Shown here piece by piece: positions 25,369 through 33,861 of a stretch of 64,000 bases of DNA. Location of the stretch: NCBI GenBank assembly GCA_002407775.1, contig DHOP01000026.1, forward strand, positions 61,630-125,629, written 5' to 3'. A model generated the notes under the pieces. That model did not search any database. It was given only the letters and a program-made list of their open reading frames with translations, and was not told where the DNA came from. This DNA comes from Prevotella sp. UBA5387 (GTDB lineage: Bacteria; Bacteroidota; Bacteroidia; Bacteroidales; Bacteroidaceae). Made by a program: the position numbers and the translations under genes. How positions within the stretch are numbered: position 1 is the stretch's first letter; each line of letters begins with the position of its first letter.

Positions 25369-25986
25369 ATGAAAGAAATTAGTATTTCAGCTCAGAAGCG
25401 TGAGACCGTTGGTAAGAAAGCTTCTAAAGTCCTTCGCAAGGAAGGATTGATTCCATGTAACATTTATGGCGAGGCCACTGAGAACGGCAAGCCTGTTGCT
25501 ATGTCTTTTGCAACATCATTTAGTGAGCTCCGTAAGCTCATCTACACTCCACATATCTATGTGATTAAAATCAACATCGATGGCACTGACCATGCTGCGG
25601 TGATGAGAGAAATTCAGTTCCACCCAGTCACTGACGCACCTTTGCACGTAGATTTCTATGAGATAAATGATCAGAAACCTATCACTATCGGTATCCCCGT
25701 GAAACTTGTAGGACTGGCACAGGGTGTTCGCGATGGTGGTCGCATGAACCTCTCTACTCGTAAGATTAATGTAACAGCTCCATATCAGCAGATTCCCGAG
25801 CATCTTGACGTGGACGTGACAAGCCTGCAACTCGGCAAGAGTATCAAAATTGGAGACCTATCATTCGAGGGCCTCGAAATTGCTTCACCGAAGGATGTTG
25901 TAGTTTGCTCTGTGAAAATGACTCGTAATGCTGCAGCTGCAGCTGCAGCTGCAGGCGATGAGGCTGCAGAATCATCGGCAGAGTAA
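25369..25986 (+). CDS. rplY: 50S ribosomal protein L25/Ctc
   Basis: A 205-residue long-form L25 (Ctc). The N-terminal 5S-rRNA-binding domain is at about 1-95 (GKKASKVLRKEGLIPCNIYG; FHPVTDAPLHVDFYE) and a C-terminal TL5-like beta domain covers 96-185. The tail is eight alanines encoded by four GCTGCA units, then acidic residues. pth follows by 26 bases, a classical L25-pth arrangement. Confidence 0.95.
   Translation: MKEISISAQKRETVGKKASKVLRKEGLIPCNIYGEATENGKPVAMSFATSFSELRKLIYTPHIYVIKINIDGTDHAAVMREIQFHPVTDAPLHVDFYEINDQKPITIGIPVKLVGLAQGVRDGGRMNLSTRKINVTAPYQQIPEHLDVDVTSLQLGKSIKIGDLSFEGLEIASPKDVVVCSVKMTRNAAAAAAAAGDEAAESSAE
25930..25953 (+). repeat. (GCTGCA)4 microsatellite within rplY
   Basis: Four exact hexamers in frame encode eight alanines near the C-terminus. 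Gain or loss of units keeps the reading frame. Confidence 0.85.
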
Positions 25987-26012
25987 TAAGGCTGCTGAGT
26001 AAGTTCGGCAAC

Positions 26013-26594
26013 ATGGACAAATATTTAGTTTGTGGATTGGGCAATCCTGGCGAAGAGTACGCTGGAACCCGTCACAACACTGGTTTTATGATATTGGACG
26101 CTTTTGCTAAGGCGTCCAATATTTATTTTGAGGATAAGCGTTATGGTTTCGTGACCTCCACGTCACTTAAGGGCCGCAAAATCTACTTGTTGAAACCTAC
26201 AACGTTCATGAACCTCAGCGGCAATGCCGTGCGCTATTGGCTCAACGAGGAGCGTATCGATCAAAGTAGATTACTTGTCATCAGCGACGATGTTGCCCTT
26301 CCACTTGGAGATTTCCGACTGAAGGCAAATGGGAGCAATGGTGGGCATAATGGCCTTGGGCATATCATGCAACTGATTGGGCAGGATTTTGCGCGTCTAC
26401 GCGTGGGCGTTGGCAACGAATTCCCACGTGGCGGGCAAGTTGATTGGGTTCTTGGACAATATTCCGAGGATGAGCTGAAAGCGCTACAACCTACAATTGA
26501 CAATGCTTGTGACATTATCAAGAGTTTCGTGCTTCAAGGAATAGACATCACGATGAACCAATACAACAAATTAGGTAAGCATAAAGCATTATGA
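26013..26594 (+). CDS. pth: Peptidyl-tRNA hydrolase
   Basis: A 193-residue enzyme that frees tRNAs from prematurely released peptidyl-tRNA. The start CGLGNPGEEYAGTRHNTGF has N11 and catalytic H21; TTFMNLSG and VISDDVALPLG (catalytic Asp near 93) follow. The stop overlaps the next start by 4 bases (ATGA). Confidence 0.96.
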   Translation: MDKYLVCGLGNPGEEYAGTRHNTGFMILDAFAKASNIYFEDKRYGFVTSTSLKGRKIYLLKPTTFMNLSGNAVRYWLNEERIDQSRLLVISDDVALPLGDFRLKANGSNGGHNGLGHIMQLIGQDFARLRVGVGNEFPRGGQVDWVLGQYSEDELKALQPTIDNACDIIKSFVLQGIDITMNQYNKLGKHKAL

Positions 26595-27046
26595 CAATTG
26601 AAAGCGAACAACTTCGTCTTCCGAAGAACGGCCCGTCAGCGCGCATAGACAAATGGTTATGGGCGGCACGTATTTTCAAGACAAGATCAGTAGCATCAGA
26701 TGCCATTAAGAATAGTCGTGTGACCATTGATGACATGAACGTGAAGCCCAGTCGTATTATTAAGGTGGGCGACGTCATAAGTGTGAAGAAACCTCCTATA
26801 ACTTATTCATTTAAGGTTCTTGCATGCATTGAGCAACGTGTGAGTGCAAAACTTGTACCTCTGGTCTATGAGAACGTAACCGACCCTAAACAATACGAAC
26901 TTCTTGAGATGAGCCGCATCAGTGGATTCGTAGACAGACAAAAGGGCTCTGGACGTCCTACCAAAAAAGATCGCCGAGCCATGGATACCTTTGTTGATCC
27001 CACTATGTTTGGATGGGATGACGAAGGATGGGACGACAATTCATAA
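26591..27046 (+). CDS. S4-domain RNA-binding protein (Hsp15-like)
   Basis: A 151-residue protein with an N-terminal S4 domain (about 16-75: RIDKWLWAARIFKTRS, VKPSRIIKVGDVISV) and a basic C-terminal tail ending in an acidic Asp/Trp patch. Hsp15 binds stalled 50S subunits carrying nascent chains in E. coli; the family match supports a similar role. It overlaps pth by 4 bases and precedes purN by 34. Confidence 0.9.
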   Translation: MTIESEQLRLPKNGPSARIDKWLWAARIFKTRSVASDAIKNSRVTIDDMNVKPSRIIKVGDVISVKKPPITYSFKVLACIEQRVSAKLVPLVYENVTDPKQYELLEMSRISGFVDRQKGSGRPTKKDRRAMDTFVDPTMFGWDDEGWDDNS

Positions 27047-27080
27047 TTTCAACCATTATTATCTTTTAATCAATCCATTA

Positions 27081-27650
27081 ATGACCAATATAGCCATCTT
27101 TGTATCGGGTAGCGGTAGCAACTGTGAGAATATAATCAAACATTTCCAAGGCAATAAGGAGATTCGCATACGTCTTGTTCTTAGTAACAAGGAGGATGCT
27201 TATGCTCTCGTCCGTGCCCAAAATTTAGGCATAGAAACTCGAGTTTTAGATAAAAAAGAGTTTAACGATCCAGACCTACTCATGCCCATCCTTGAGCAAT
27301 TTGATGTCAATTTCATTGTTCTGGCAGGATTCTTACTCTTTATACCCGACTTTCTTATCGAGGCATTCAACCATCGAATGATTAACCTTCACCCTGCCCT
27401 ATTGCCTAAGCATGGAGGAAAGGGGATGTGGGGACATCACGTTCACGAAGCCGTCAAGGCTGATGGCGACACCGAGACCGGCATGACAGTACACTGGGTA
27501 AGTCATGAAATCGACGGAGGAGAGATCATAGCGCAGTTCAGTACCTCTATTTCACCTGATGACACCCCAGACGATATTGCCGCTAAAGAGCATGTACTTG
27601 AGATGGAACACTTTCCGCAAGTTATTGAGAAAGTCATCAATCAGCTATAA
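27081..27650 (+). CDS. purN: Phosphoribosylglycinamide formyltransferase
   Basis: A 189-residue GAR transformylase using 10-formyl-THF in purine synthesis. VSGSGSN (8-14) binds the phosphate; the catalytic Asn-His pair lies in MINLHPALLPKHGG, and the catalytic Asp in SHEIDGGEII. The start ATGACCAATATAG gives the family's usual N-terminus; the frame's earlier ATG overlaps the S4 gene and encodes an unrelated extension. It is last in the rplY operon. Confidence 0.95.
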   Translation: MTNIAIFVSGSGSNCENIIKHFQGNKEIRIRLVLSNKEDAYALVRAQNLGIETRVLDKKEFNDPDLLMPILEQFDVNFIVLAGFLLFIPDFLIEAFNHRMINLHPALLPKHGGKGMWGHHVHEAVKADGDTETGMTVHWVSHEIDGGEIIAQFSTSISPDDTPDDIAAKEHVLEMEHFPQVIEKVINQL

Positions 27651-27665
27651 TAAAAACTACTAAAA

Positions 27666-27715
27666 AAGTTTCGGGGTAAATCTATCAGCGTGATAGGTTT
27701 GCCCCGAAACTTGTT
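27666..27715. terminator. Bidirectional terminator between purN and the OMP gene
   Basis: A 22-bp stem (27666-27687 with 27691-27712) with two G-T pairs and a 3-base loop. T6 follows on the minus strand and TTGTTATT on the plus strand. Confidence 0.9.
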
Positions 27716-27720
27716 ATTGA

Positions 27721-30681
27721 TTAATCTCCCATCATAGGTCCTCCAAAACCACCGTGGGAATGTCCTCCGAAGCCTCCGCCTCCAAGGCCACGAGGGCTTC
27801 TTCCATTACGAGGGCTAGGACCAAATTGACGCATTTCCTGACGAGCCGCCTTGCCTCCGAAAAGGTTTAGACGATAATTCACATGGAGCATAGCATAGCT
27901 ATTGATGGCGTTATACTCTGTGTCACTACGTTGCATGGCAGAGATGCTACGACTTAGATTGCTCTGATTGTGTAAAATATCATAGAACTGAAGCATTACC
28001 GTGAGTGGCCTACCCCTTAGGAAGCTCTGTGAAATTTGTGCGTTCCAAACGAGTTCGTTCGTATTAAGAGAATTATCATTGAAACCACGACGGCTATTCA
28101 TATGCAAGTCTGTGGACAAAGCCGTGCCCCAAGGAGCGTTTAGAGTGGTATTAATGCCATATGAGTACTGCCATGTATCCAAGTTTGCTGTCTTTTGCAA
28201 GGCATTACGAGTGTGGCGATAACCTAGATTTCCGTCCAATTCTATTTCCAACCAGTCGTTGCGATAGCTACCTGAAAGACGCTCGTTGATATTCAAATCC
28301 TTTGTCGTATTTTTCTGAGAGTCAGACAAACGGTCCAGGCTTAAATAACCCACATTATTAGCATAGTTTACATTAGTAAACGTATTGACATTCCAATAGC
28401 CTGCTGTATCAAGGGGGGTGTTAAACATAAATGCGCCATTCATGTTCCAGTCACCATTGATATTTTCCGGTTTGGTAATGCGTCCACCTGTCTTCTCATT
28501 GTAGCTAACCTTGTTGCTAATGGAGTTATTCGTTGTTGAAAATTGCACATAGGTCATCAAAGACTGCTTGGTTTTCTCGAAATAGCCATTATAGAAAAGT
28601 CGGAAATTCTGTGTGAACGATGGCTTCAGACCTGGGTTACCCGTTGAGATATTAAGAGGATTTGAGTCATCATAAATATCAAGCAATTGACTAATGCTAG
28701 GCTGAGAAGTGTTTGCACGGTAGTTTATGCGCAAGTTACTTACCTTGTTAAAACGATAACGGAAGTCAAAAGTAGGTGAAACGTTAAGCACATTACGTAC
28801 GGTATCTACGTTCAGGCCCTGATAGTTCTGCACATAATTAGAATGTTGTGGTTGTGCCATCACACCTACATTCAACTGATATTTAGTCCTAATCATACGG
28901 AACATAAGTTCGATGATGTGAGTATAATTCTTGTATTCGGAGAAACGGCTCAGATTATCATCTTTATAGTATGTATATGGATTGTCCAGTCTGTTCAGAT
29001 AATTGTCCCAAAGACGATATCCTGGTAATAGTCCGTCAAAGAAGTTCTCACCTAGGTTGGAGAAATCATAAGTAGCACGGTCACTCTTGCTATAGCTATA
29101 ACTAAACCTGTAGCGAAGTTGCAGGAAGGTGGCACGCCATAGAGGTTCACTATATGTCGCTTGAAGGGTATATCCCCAATTTTTGGTAGGAGTGACGTTA
29201 TAGCGATTTGTCTGATAAGTGGAGTCCATGCCAAGAGCATTCTCCAACTGATACAAGTGTACATTGTTAGTGGACAAGCTATTCGAATTTCCATCACCAT
29301 AGTTAGCATTTGCACGCAAAGTCAAATTTCTACCCATGCTGTTTAGACGCCTGTTGTATTGCAACATTGCACTATAGCTATGATTACTTGAATAACTTAT
29401 ACTATTGCTTTGGTTGGAGTTTACCATCAAGCTATCAGCATCCAGCAAAGCCAATGACTCTGCCGAGAGAGGATCCTTAGTGTATAAGTAGGGGTCTTTG
29501 TTGTATGATGCTGAACGATTGTTAGACAGGCCATCATTGGTGCTAAGGCTAACTTCCGGCCTAAACATGATGTTTGTCATGGTATCAGGCGTCCACTCTA
29601 ATCTCATTTCAGCATTAAATTGATCTCCACGCGAGTAGTTTTGGTTAATACTATTACCAAATGATCCCACCTTACTTACAAAGTTTTCAGATGATCCTCG
29701 AGAGAAAACGTCTCCATCACTATGGTTCCATCTAACGCTTCCATTGATTTCTATTGTGTCTTTCTTTTCGTAGTTCAACACCATGCCAGCCATCTTTGAT
29801 GCATTAAGACCATTCCGTCCCCCGCCAAATCCACCTCTTCGACCGAAGCCCATATCGTTGGTATTATTGGCATTGCCCATACCCATTATGCGGGTCGATT
29901 TGTTAAAGTAACCTCCGAAGACCCTTCCGGTATATCGATCTTGTGTTCCTACGCCCGCATCAGCATTGACCATCAGACCCTTGTTCATTCCTGGCTTTGT
30001 GCCGAAGTCGAGAACGGTCTGTTCATCGCCGTCCTGGATACCTGTCACCCTGGACAAGTCGCTCTGTTGGTCGTAGGCTTTTATTTGTGAAATTATAGTC
30101 GTAGGGATATTCTTCATGGCCGTCTTGGTGTCTCCGGTCATAAATTCTTTTCCGTCTATCAATATCTTTTGTACCTGTTTGCCATTAATGGTGATCTTGC
30201 CATCGTCGCCCACTTGCGCACCTGGCAATCGCTTCACGAGTTCTTCAATGGTGGAACCCTCTGGCGTTTTGAAAGCAGCACTGTTATAGACAAAGGTGTC
30301 TTCCCTAACCGTTGCTTTAAGAGCCTGGGCCGTTATTCGGGCCTCTTTTAGCATCACGGCATCCGACGCAAACAGCACTGGCCCCATGTTCAGATTATGG
30401 TCATCTTGTATTTGAATCTTCTTTGCCGAAGTTATGTAGCCAACACTCGACATCTTGAGGATGTAGCGCTCATTGGCTGGTGCCCTCAATACAAACTTAC
30501 CACTATCATTGGATACTGTTCCCGTAACATAAGTTGAGTCCTGCTTTAACAGCTGAACAGTTACCATAGGAATCGCTTCCTTAGAATCCTTGTCAATAAG
30601 GTACCCTGAAATTTCTCTCTCTTGGGCTCTAGCCATCGCCGAAATAACTATCAGCATGACCAAAAGAAGGCCTTTTTTCAT
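27721..30681 (-). CDS. TonB-receptor-like outer-membrane beta-barrel protein
   Basis: A 986-residue protein with a signal peptide (ending ARAQ), a carboxypeptidase-like beta domain (about 22-105), a plug-like domain (ITAQALKATVREDTFVYNS; LIDGKEFMTGD) and a long beta barrel, as in the outer-membrane beta-barrel family (OMP_b-brl_3). The C-terminus is unusual: a Gly/His-rich tail (GGGGFGGHSHGGFGG) in place of the aromatic last strand. Substrate unknown; no SusD partner is adjacent, so it is not a SusC of a PUL. Confidence 0.88.
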   Translation of the reverse strand: MKKGLLLVMLIVISAMARAQEREISGYLIDKDSKEAIPMVTVQLLKQDSTYVTGTVSNDSGKFVLRAPANERYILKMSSVGYITSAKKIQIQDDHNLNMGPVLFASDAVMLKEARITAQALKATVREDTFVYNSAAFKTPEGSTIEELVKRLPGAQVGDDGKITINGKQVQKILIDGKEFMTGDTKTAMKNIPTTIISQIKAYDQQSDLSRVTGIQDGDEQTVLDFGTKPGMNKGLMVNADAGVGTQDRYTGRVFGGYFNKSTRIMGMGNANNTNDMGFGRRGGFGGGRNGLNASKMAGMVLNYEKKDTIEINGSVRWNHSDGDVFSRGSSENFVSKVGSFGNSINQNYSRGDQFNAEMRLEWTPDTMTNIMFRPEVSLSTNDGLSNNRSASYNKDPYLYTKDPLSAESLALLDADSLMVNSNQSNSISYSSNHSYSAMLQYNRRLNSMGRNLTLRANANYGDGNSNSLSTNNVHLYQLENALGMDSTYQTNRYNVTPTKNWGYTLQATYSEPLWRATFLQLRYRFSYSYSKSDRATYDFSNLGENFFDGLLPGYRLWDNYLNRLDNPYTYYKDDNLSRFSEYKNYTHIIELMFRMIRTKYQLNVGVMAQPQHSNYVQNYQGLNVDTVRNVLNVSPTFDFRYRFNKVSNLRINYRANTSQPSISQLLDIYDDSNPLNISTGNPGLKPSFTQNFRLFYNGYFEKTKQSLMTYVQFSTTNNSISNKVSYNEKTGGRITKPENINGDWNMNGAFMFNTPLDTAGYWNVNTFTNVNYANNVGYLSLDRLSDSQKNTTKDLNINERLSGSYRNDWLEIELDGNLGYRHTRNALQKTANLDTWQYSYGINTTLNAPWGTALSTDLHMNSRRGFNDNSLNTNELVWNAQISQSFLRGRPLTVMLQFYDILHNQSNLSRSISAMQRSDTEYNAINSYAMLHVNYRLNLFGGKAARQEMRQFGPSPRNGRSPRGLGGGGFGGHSHGGFGGPMMGD

Positions 30682-30884
30682 ATTATATGATCAATGTTGT
30701 TTTTGATTGAATACACATTTAAGACGCTTGTTTTGTCAATTAGTTTAATTCTTACACTATTTTTTTTTGATTGTTGACATTTGAAAATGCACATACTTAT
30801 ATATCATTGAGCAAAACACAACATATTACTTTAAAAAGCCTTAATTAATCAGTTCCTTTCTTTCCAAATTGCGCTTTTATTGCT

Positions 30885-30892
30885 TAAATTTG
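30885..30892 (+). promoter_or_regulatory. -7 promoter box TAAATTTG for aroB
   Basis: A consensus box 20 bases before the first ATG of aroB. Confidence 0.65.
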
Positions 30893-30911
30893 TATCATAT
30901 GTTAATGTAGT

Positions 30912-31976
30912 ATGATTATGGAACAAAGAGTTGTAATTGCCAAGAACCTGCAAACAGAGATTGCCACCGCTATCTCGGAGTGTGAGCATGACCGCATTTT
31001 TGTGCTTACCGATGAAACCACGGCCGAAAAATGCTGGCCTATCATCTATAATTGTTACTGCCTGAAAAATGCACACCTCATCACCATTCCCGCTACTGAC
31101 ACGCATAAAAATCTAGAATCCCTTGCACATGTTTGGCAAGAGTTGCAAGTTGGTGGAGCCACACGTCATTCGTGTCTGCTCAATCTCGGAGGTGGCATGG
31201 TTACGGATCTAGGTGGCTTTGCCGCATCCACATTCAAACGTGGTATTGATTTCATCAATATTCCCACTACACTACTTGCCATGGTAGATGCGTCCGTTGG
31301 TGGCAAGACGGGTATCAATTTTGGCGGATTGAAAAACGAGATTGGTGCCTTCAACAATGCCAATTGTGTAATCTTAGCCACGAAGTTCCTTCCGACCCTT
31401 GATCAACAAAACCTGCGTTCCGGTTTCGGCGAGATGCTTAAGCATGGCCTTATCTCAGATGATCACCATTGGGCAGAGTTGCTTCGCTTTGACCTTGATA
31501 ACCCCGACTTTGAACATTTGCAAAAGTTAGTGTCGCGATCGGTTAAAGTCAAGGAGCGCATTGTTTTACTTGACCCTAAGGAAAGAGGTCTTCGCAAATC
31601 TCTAAACCTTGGACATACATTCGGTCATGCATTCGAGAGTTTCTCTCTTGCCAATGCTGATAAAGCTACCCCAATTCTTCATGGTTACGCCGTAGCCTAT
31701 GGACTCATTTGCGAGCTCTATATGTCTGCTATCAAAACTGGCTTCCCCACGGAGCAGATGCATCAGACCGTAAAATTCATCCGTGATAACTATGGAACAT
31801 TAGACATTTCTTGCGACGACTATCCACAACTCATCGAGCTCATGCACCATGACAAAAAGAACAACGCCGACGAGATCAACTTCACCTTGCTGGGTGGCGT
31901 CGGAGATGTACGCATCAATCAAACACTAAGCGAAGATGAAATTAAAGAGGCATTAGACTTCTTTCGTGAGGGCTAG
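30912..31976 (+). CDS. aroB: 3-Dehydroquinate synthase
   Basis: A 354-residue enzyme of the shikimate pathway that converts DAHP to dehydroquinate with NAD+ and a divalent metal. Visible signatures: LGGGMVTDLGGFAAST (NAD loop), TTLLAMVDASVGGKTGIN, and the metal ligands in GEMLKHG, LNLGHTFGHAFE and HGYAVAYG. The ATG at 30918 is an equally possible start (two residues shorter). Confidence 0.96.
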   Translation: MIMEQRVVIAKNLQTEIATAISECEHDRIFVLTDETTAEKCWPIIYNCYCLKNAHLITIPATDTHKNLESLAHVWQELQVGGATRHSCLLNLGGGMVTDLGGFAASTFKRGIDFINIPTTLLAMVDASVGGKTGINFGGLKNEIGAFNNANCVILATKFLPTLDQQNLRSGFGEMLKHGLISDDHHWAELLRFDLDNPDFEHLQKLVSRSVKVKERIVLLDPKERGLRKSLNLGHTFGHAFESFSLANADKATPILHGYAVAYGLICELYMSAIKTGFPTEQMHQTVKFIRDNYGTLDISCDDYPQLIELMHHDKKNNADEINFTLLGGVGDVRINQTLSEDEIKEALDFFREG

Positions 31977-32059
31977 TAATGAACGACTTCCGTCATAAGA
32001 TTAGTGGATGTTCCTGTTTAAAAAACAATAATTGCAAGTTACTATTGGAAAAATTATCG

Positions 32060-32067
32060 TAACTTTG
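32060..32067 (+). promoter_or_regulatory. -7 promoter box TAACTTTG for yhhQ-queF
   Basis: A consensus box that places the transcript start near 32074, immediately before the riboswitch-like leader. Confidence 0.7.
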
Positions 32068-32076
32068 CAAACGAAT

Positions 32077-32109
32077 AGAGTGCTTGGTAAACCTCTTTAA
32101 AAACAAGAA
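32077..32109 (+). promoter_or_regulatory. preQ1-I riboswitch-like leader
   Basis: P1 is AGAG (32077-32080) with CTCT (32093-32096). The loop contains CTTG (32083-32086), which can pair with CAAG (32104-32107) in the A-rich tail TTAAAAACAAG to form an H-type pseudoknot. GTAAAC before the 3' P1 strand resembles GUAAC of the Thermoanaerobacter preQ1-I aptamer, and C92 matches the ligand-binding C. The tail ends 2 bases before the ATG, so folding would hide the ribosome site. The two genes behind it handle queuosine precursors. P1 has only four pairs, one fewer than usual. Confidence 0.7.
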
Positions 32110-32802
32110 ATGAAAAAAACAAAACAGAATGTGAGTGTGCTGTTTATGCTTGTCAGCATCCTCTTTTGCGTTTGCCTAATTGCCGCAAACGTCCTCGAAA
32201 CAAAGCAAATTCAGGTAGGTTCTATAAGCCTTACGGGTGGTTTCATTGTATTTCCAATATCCTACATTATCAACGATTGTGTATGTGAGGTATGGGGATT
32301 CCGCAAAGCACGTCTTATCATCTGGACGGGATTTGCAATGAATTTTCTCTTTGTAACCTTCGGGGCTTTGTGTGACTTGATACCCGGTGCACCATACTGG
32401 AATAACCAAGAAGGCTTCCACGCTATCTTCGGACTTGCTCCCCGCATAGCCGCCGCATCCTTCGTGGCGTTCATTGCAGGTAGCTTTATCAACGCCTATG
32501 TGATGAGCCGCATGAAAATTCGTGATGGCGGACGCCGATTCTCAGCACGTGCCATTTTGAGCACCATAGCTGGTGAAAGTCTCGACTCGATCATTTTCTT
32601 CCCCCTAGCCCTTGGTGGTGTGGTGCCAATGGATGAACTACCAATTCTCATGATGTGGCAAGTGATTCTCAAGACTGCTTACGAGGTTGTGGCATTACCA
32701 ATAACCGTCCGTGTAGTCAAGGCTATGAAGCGACATGAAGGAGTGGATGTTTATGACAATGGTGTCAGCTATAGTATCTGGAAAATATTTAATGTGGGAT
32801 AA
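32110..32802 (+). CDS. yhhQ: Queuosine precursor transporter (YhhQ/VUT family)
   Basis: A 230-residue inner-membrane protein with about six membrane segments. Family motifs are FIVFPISYIINDCVCEVWGFRKAR (in two parts) and the later AGESLDSIIFFPLA. YhhQ-type proteins import queuosine precursors such as preQ0 and preQ1. queF follows by 3 bases, and a preQ1-like aptamer precedes it, so all three elements point to queuosine. Confidence 0.93.
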   Translation: MKKTKQNVSVLFMLVSILFCVCLIAANVLETKQIQVGSISLTGGFIVFPISYIINDCVCEVWGFRKARLIIWTGFAMNFLFVTFGALCDLIPGAPYWNNQEGFHAIFGLAPRIAAASFVAFIAGSFINAYVMSRMKIRDGGRRFSARAILSTIAGESLDSIIFFPLALGGVVPMDELPILMMWQVILKTAYEVVALPITVRVVKAMKRHEGVDVYDNGVSYSIWKIFNVG

Positions 32803-32805
32803 GAT

Positions 32806-33270
32806 ATGAATGAAGACCGCAATTTGGAAGGGCTCAAAGCACTTGGCGCCAAAACCCAGTACCGCATGGATTATGCACCTGAGGTTCTAGAAACCTTCAT
32901 CAATAAGCACCCAGAAAACGACTATTGGGTTCAATTCAACTGTCCAGAGTTCACTTCTTTGTGCCCTATCACTGGCCAGCCTGACTTTGCAGAGATTCGT
33001 ATCAGCTATGTTCCTGCTGAACGCATGGTGGAAAGCAAGAGCCTGAAACTCTATTTGTTCAGCTTCCGCAATCATGGTGCATTCCACGAAGATTGCGTCA
33101 ATATCATCATGAAGGATCTCATCAATCTCATGCAACCCAAATATATTGAGGTGACTGGGATTTTCACCCCACGTGGTGGCATTAGCATTTACCCCTATGC
33201 CAACTTTGGGCAGCCAGGTACAGAATACGAAGAAATGGCGATGACGAGATTCATGAACCACAATCAATGA
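32806..33270 (+). CDS. queF: NADPH-dependent preQ0 reductase QueF
   Basis: A 154-residue single-domain QueF (YkvM type) that reduces the nitrile of preQ0 to the amine of preQ1. The catalytic Cys53 lies in [13 protein letters not shown] with Asp60; ESKSLKLYL is the NADPH-binding family motif; H94-E95 lie in FHEDCVN. The numbering is offset by two from the B. subtilis enzyme. queC, queD and queE are not in the window. Confidence 0.96.
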   Translation: MNEDRNLEGLKALGAKTQYRMDYAPEVLETFINKHPENDYWVQFNCPEFTSLCPITGQPDFAEIRISYVPAERMVESKSLKLYLFSFRNHGAFHEDCVNIIMKDLINLMQPKYIEVTGIFTPRGGISIYPYANFGQPGTEYEEMAMTRFMNHNQ

Positions 33271-33299
33271 TATCATTGATTCATCCAAAGCATATCAGT

Positions 33300-33330
33300 A
33301 GCAAGCCCAAGGCATAGCCTTGGGCTTGCT
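33300..33330 (+). terminator. Hairpin after queF
   Basis: A perfect 14-bp stem AGCAAGCCCAAGGC (33300-33313) with an ATA loop, 30 bases past the queF stop. No T-run follows, so it may work as an RNA stabiliser or a Rho-assisted end. Confidence 0.6.
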
Positions 33331-33527
33331 AGTTCATAGTATCCGAAAAATTGGTTGACGCTCCATCTATCTTAATCCTATTCAAGGTCGACTATTTAAA
33401 TCTTATTCGTTATTAATGTTGTCAATTCCTTTTATTCATGCGTGTCGGAAATAATATTTTTTCACTTCATACTTTTAATAAAATCCGTTCACTAAAAAAA
33501 TATTTTCACTGCACTGAAAATAGATAA

Positions 33528-33535
33528 TAACTTTG
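33528..33535 (+). promoter_or_regulatory. Orphan -7 box TAACTTTG
   Basis: A consensus sequence in an otherwise gene-free region. It may be a chance match. Confidence 0.35.
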
Positions 33536-33723
33536 TTAGGAATCATTTAGTATCACTCTGCCACGGGGAAACTGACTTTGATTGATGAGAACTCATTAGT
33601 TTGAGAATTAGCGAAAAACCTTATTAAAAACTTAGAAAAAACAAGACTTACTTATACAACAAACAGTACTAACACACGCATTACTTTTTTTAAGATAAAC
33701 TTTGCGTTTACCGATTAATTGAT

Positions 33724-33731
33724 TACTTTTG
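33724..33731 (+). promoter_or_regulatory. -7 promoter box TACTTTTG for tRNA-Arg
   Basis: A consensus box 18 bases before the mature tRNA 5' end. Confidence 0.65.
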
Positions 33732-33748
33732 CATAACAATCATACTAT

Positions 33749-33822
33749 GGCTCCGTAGCTCAGTTGAATAGAGCATCAGATTCCGGTTCTGAGTGTCGCG
33801 GGTTTGAGTCCCGCCGGAGTCA
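33749..33822 (+). tRNA. tRNA-Arg (anticodon CCG)
   Basis: A 74-base cloverleaf. The acceptor GGCTCCG pairs with CGGAGTC (one G-T pair), the D arm is AGCTCAGTTGAATAGAGC, the anticodon stem CAGA/TCTG holds loop TTCCGGT, and the T arm GCGGG/CCCGC holds TTTGAGT. The discriminator is A and CCA is not encoded. It reads CGG codons. pepT begins 39 bases after it. Confidence 0.96.
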
Positions 33823-33861
33823 CTTTATAATTCCGATTTTTTGTTAACTACTTCTTCCAAT

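Larger units (their letters stand above)
33331..33748. other. AT-rich gap upstream of tRNA-Arg
   Basis: No ORF is visible. A TAACTTTG box at 33528-33535 has no gene for about 210 bases; it may start a longer tRNA precursor or an unknown small RNA. The closer tRNA promoter is at 33724. Confidence 0.45.
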
